NCBI GenBank assembly: GCA_002399265.1
Contig: DHDG01000037.1
Location: 1 to 30,803, forward strand
Direction of reading: 5' to 3'
DNA: 30,803 nt
From: Firmicutes bacterium UBA4882
GTDB taxonomy: Bacteria > Bacillota > UBA4882
In this document: in pieces, positions 29,707-30,803 of the stretch
Numbering within the stretch: position 1 is the stretch's first letter
Layout of the letters: each line of letters begins with the position of its first letter
The notes under the pieces: generated by a model
Told to the model about the DNA's origin: nothing
The model's input: the letters and a program-made list of their open reading frames with translations, nothing else
Databases searched by the model: none
Position numbers and translations under genes: made by a program

Positions 29707-30582
29707 TCACTCGTCGTCACAACAAAGTTCACAGCCGGTACATAGCTCAATGCGGTCCTCGAAAACATTCCTGATTGTTTGAACAGCTTCAGCGTCATTA
29801 TTATTGTGCAGCACAATCTTTGTGGGAGAGATGGTGATCAACACGCTGATGAGCAGGTCCCCATACTCATCTTCAGCTACTAATTCTTCTGCCCTGCCTC
29901 CCATGTAGCGACGATCAATCGGAAACAGACTGGCATTAAATATGGTAAATGGTCCCTTTTGACTTAGTAAGACATGCACGACCTCTTCCCTGGATTCCTG
30001 CATTTCGACGAAATATTGCAGCAGCTTGACAAACTCCAAGTATTCCTTTTCCACCAGGAATTTATTGGCCGCACGACGGGCAGCTTCCTCTAAGGCCCGA
30101 CAAAAGGGCTTGAGCCTGAACAGCAGGAAACCGCGCAAATTCAGATGCGAATTGCCTGTCAGAAATTGATCCACTTCATCAGTAATGACTGCCCGCCAAT
30201 ATAAGCGGGCATCAAAATCGAAATTATCGAGACGGTGGTACGCGATCGGAATGGCATCAGACTGAATGGTGTACCTATTAACCGGATCAATCTCTTTATA
30301 GTGGGCTGAAAGGTACTTCTTGAGATACCATTCTTCGCCTTCAACCATTATAGTTTCGGCGATTGCCTGTGCCAGTTGATATTTTGCAATCGCGCTGATT
30401 TTCTCATTTTCTGTATTTTCAGGTGCGTTTACTGTTTCCAAAGCACAGAAAAGTACGGAGAATGGATCGGCCGTTTGACGCTCCAAGGAAACCGCAATGT
30501 TACGGATCCGGTTTAGGTGTGAGTTAACTTCGTCCGATAACTGCGTCAATGCACCGGTGGTCGCAAAAGAAAAAACCTCCAT
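29707..30582 (-). CDS. ytxC: Putative sporulation protein YtxC
   Basis: A 291-residue mostly helical protein of the YtxC family. AEEAARRAANKFLVEKEYLEFVKLLQYFV, the EEVVHVL...GPFTIFN segment and DEYGDLLISVLITISPTKIVLHN in the C-terminal half are the recognisable parts. YtxC is found in spore-formers and its action is unknown. The C-terminus ends CTGCELCCDDE, giving four cysteines in a CxxCxxCC arrangement that could bind a metal or iron-sulfur cluster. The ATG lies 10 nt after AAGGGAG. It is downstream of tRNA-Val and its terminator, and upstream of the large TPR gene, which has its own promoter. A TATAAT box (30609-30614) upstream has no good -35. Confidence 0.88.
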   Translation of the reverse strand: MEVFSFATTGALTQLSDEVNSHLNRIRNIAVSLERQTADPFSVLFCALETVNAPENTENEKISAIAKYQLAQAIAETIMVEGEEWYLKKYLSAHYKEIDPVNRYTIQSDAIPIAYHRLDNFDFDARLYWRAVITDEVDQFLTGNSHLNLRGFLLFRLKPFCRALEEAARRAANKFLVEKEYLEFVKLLQYFVEMQESREEVVHVLLSQKGPFTIFNASLFPIDRRYMGGRAEELVAEDEYGDLLISVLITISPTKIVLHNNNDAEAVQTIRNVFEDRIELCTGCELCCDDE

Positions 30583-30718
30583 TTGGCCGTCACTCCCTTC
30601 CCGAGGATATTATATTCACCCCGATCAGGGAGTATACAGGACTTTTGCCGAAGGAAATGCTAATGATACCATTAGAAATGAAGAGCAGGTAATCATGTCA
30701 GAATTAAGGCTGTGCATC

Positions 30719-30746
30719 AAAAAAGACTGCCTCTGTAGGCAGTCTT
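30719..30746 (-). terminator. Intrinsic terminator after tRNA-Val
   Basis: Minus strand AAGACTGCC-TACAGA-GGCAGTCTT (30723-30746) followed by a T run (30719-30724, partly pairing). It lies 8 nt after the tRNA 3' end. Confidence 0.9.
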
Positions 30747-30753
30747 GAATTTA

Positions 30754-30803
30754 TGGTGGGGAAGAGCGGGGTCGAACCGCTGACCTCTACGATGTCAACG
30801 TAG
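30754..30803 (-). tRNA. tRNA-Val (anticodon GAC), 3' part, cut by the window edge
   Basis: Minus strand shows the anticodon stem CTACG-TTGACAT-CGTAG with anticodon GAC (reads GUC/GUU, Val). A variable loop AGGTC follows, then T arm AGCGG-TTCGACC-CCGCT, acceptor strand CTTCCCC, discriminator A and an encoded CCA. The D arm and 5' acceptor strand lie outside the window. Confidence 0.95.

Noticed and set aside
29571..29816. N-terminal extension of the large TPR protein to 29816
   Set aside because: The extra codons read through the microsatellite (CXHACXHAC pattern), the promoter and the end of ytxC; a strong ribosome site sits before 29570 instead.

Overview
The window looks like a chromosomal stretch of an anaerobic, endospore-forming Firmicute of the class Clostridia (Peptococcaceae-like; the genus cannot be fixed from sequence alone). 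The reasons are spoIVA, ytfJ/gerW, ytxC and yqhV homologues, a T-box leader, strong GGAGG-type ribosome binding sites with several TTG and GTG starts, and an adenylylsulfate (APS) reductase. The order der - gpsA - spoIVA - HU matches the Bacillus subtilis der-gpsA-spoIVA-hbs neighbourhood. Nearly all genes lie on the minus strand, so the text reads best from right to left.

Right end (about 25.6-30.8 kb): a partial tRNA-Val(GAC) with its terminator, ytxC, and a 976-residue membrane protein. That protein combines a predicted beta-propeller, a degenerate archaemetzincin-like domain and TPRs, and its promoter abuts a 38-bp purine/pyrimidine-alternating repeat. Two small plus-strand membrane protein genes follow (DUF441 and yqhV), converging on a shared bidirectional terminator.

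Middle right (22.2-25.7 kb): a tight operon of comA (phosphosulfolactate synthase), an unknown 139-residue protein and aprA (APS reductase alpha). Then comes a plus-strand holin-like membrane protein with a sigma-G-like promoter.

Core (13.5-22.1 kb): the DUF512 protein, der and gpsA in one operon (plsY absent), then spoIVA, HU, lepB and an ABC-F ATPase. The ABC-F gene overlaps the convergent rqcH tail to tail.

Middle left (9.3-11.7 kb): a TPR lipoprotein-like or membrane protein, then aprB and sat. Sat makes APS, AprAB would reduce it to sulfite, and ComA would fix sulfite onto PEP to give phosphosulfolactate. Two loci in this window therefore encode a plausible complete sulfate-to-sulfonate route in a spore-former. 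This is the most interesting proposal here.

Left end (0-9.1 kb): a Ca2+-type P-ATPase, ytfI-ytfJ with a sigma-F-like promoter, dacF, then rluB - unknown gene - mreB paralogue, DUF881 and sbp. Next is a REP/MITE-like palindrome. The leader half of a T-box, whose apparent specifier is AUC (Ile), runs off the left edge, so ileS is predicted just outside the window.
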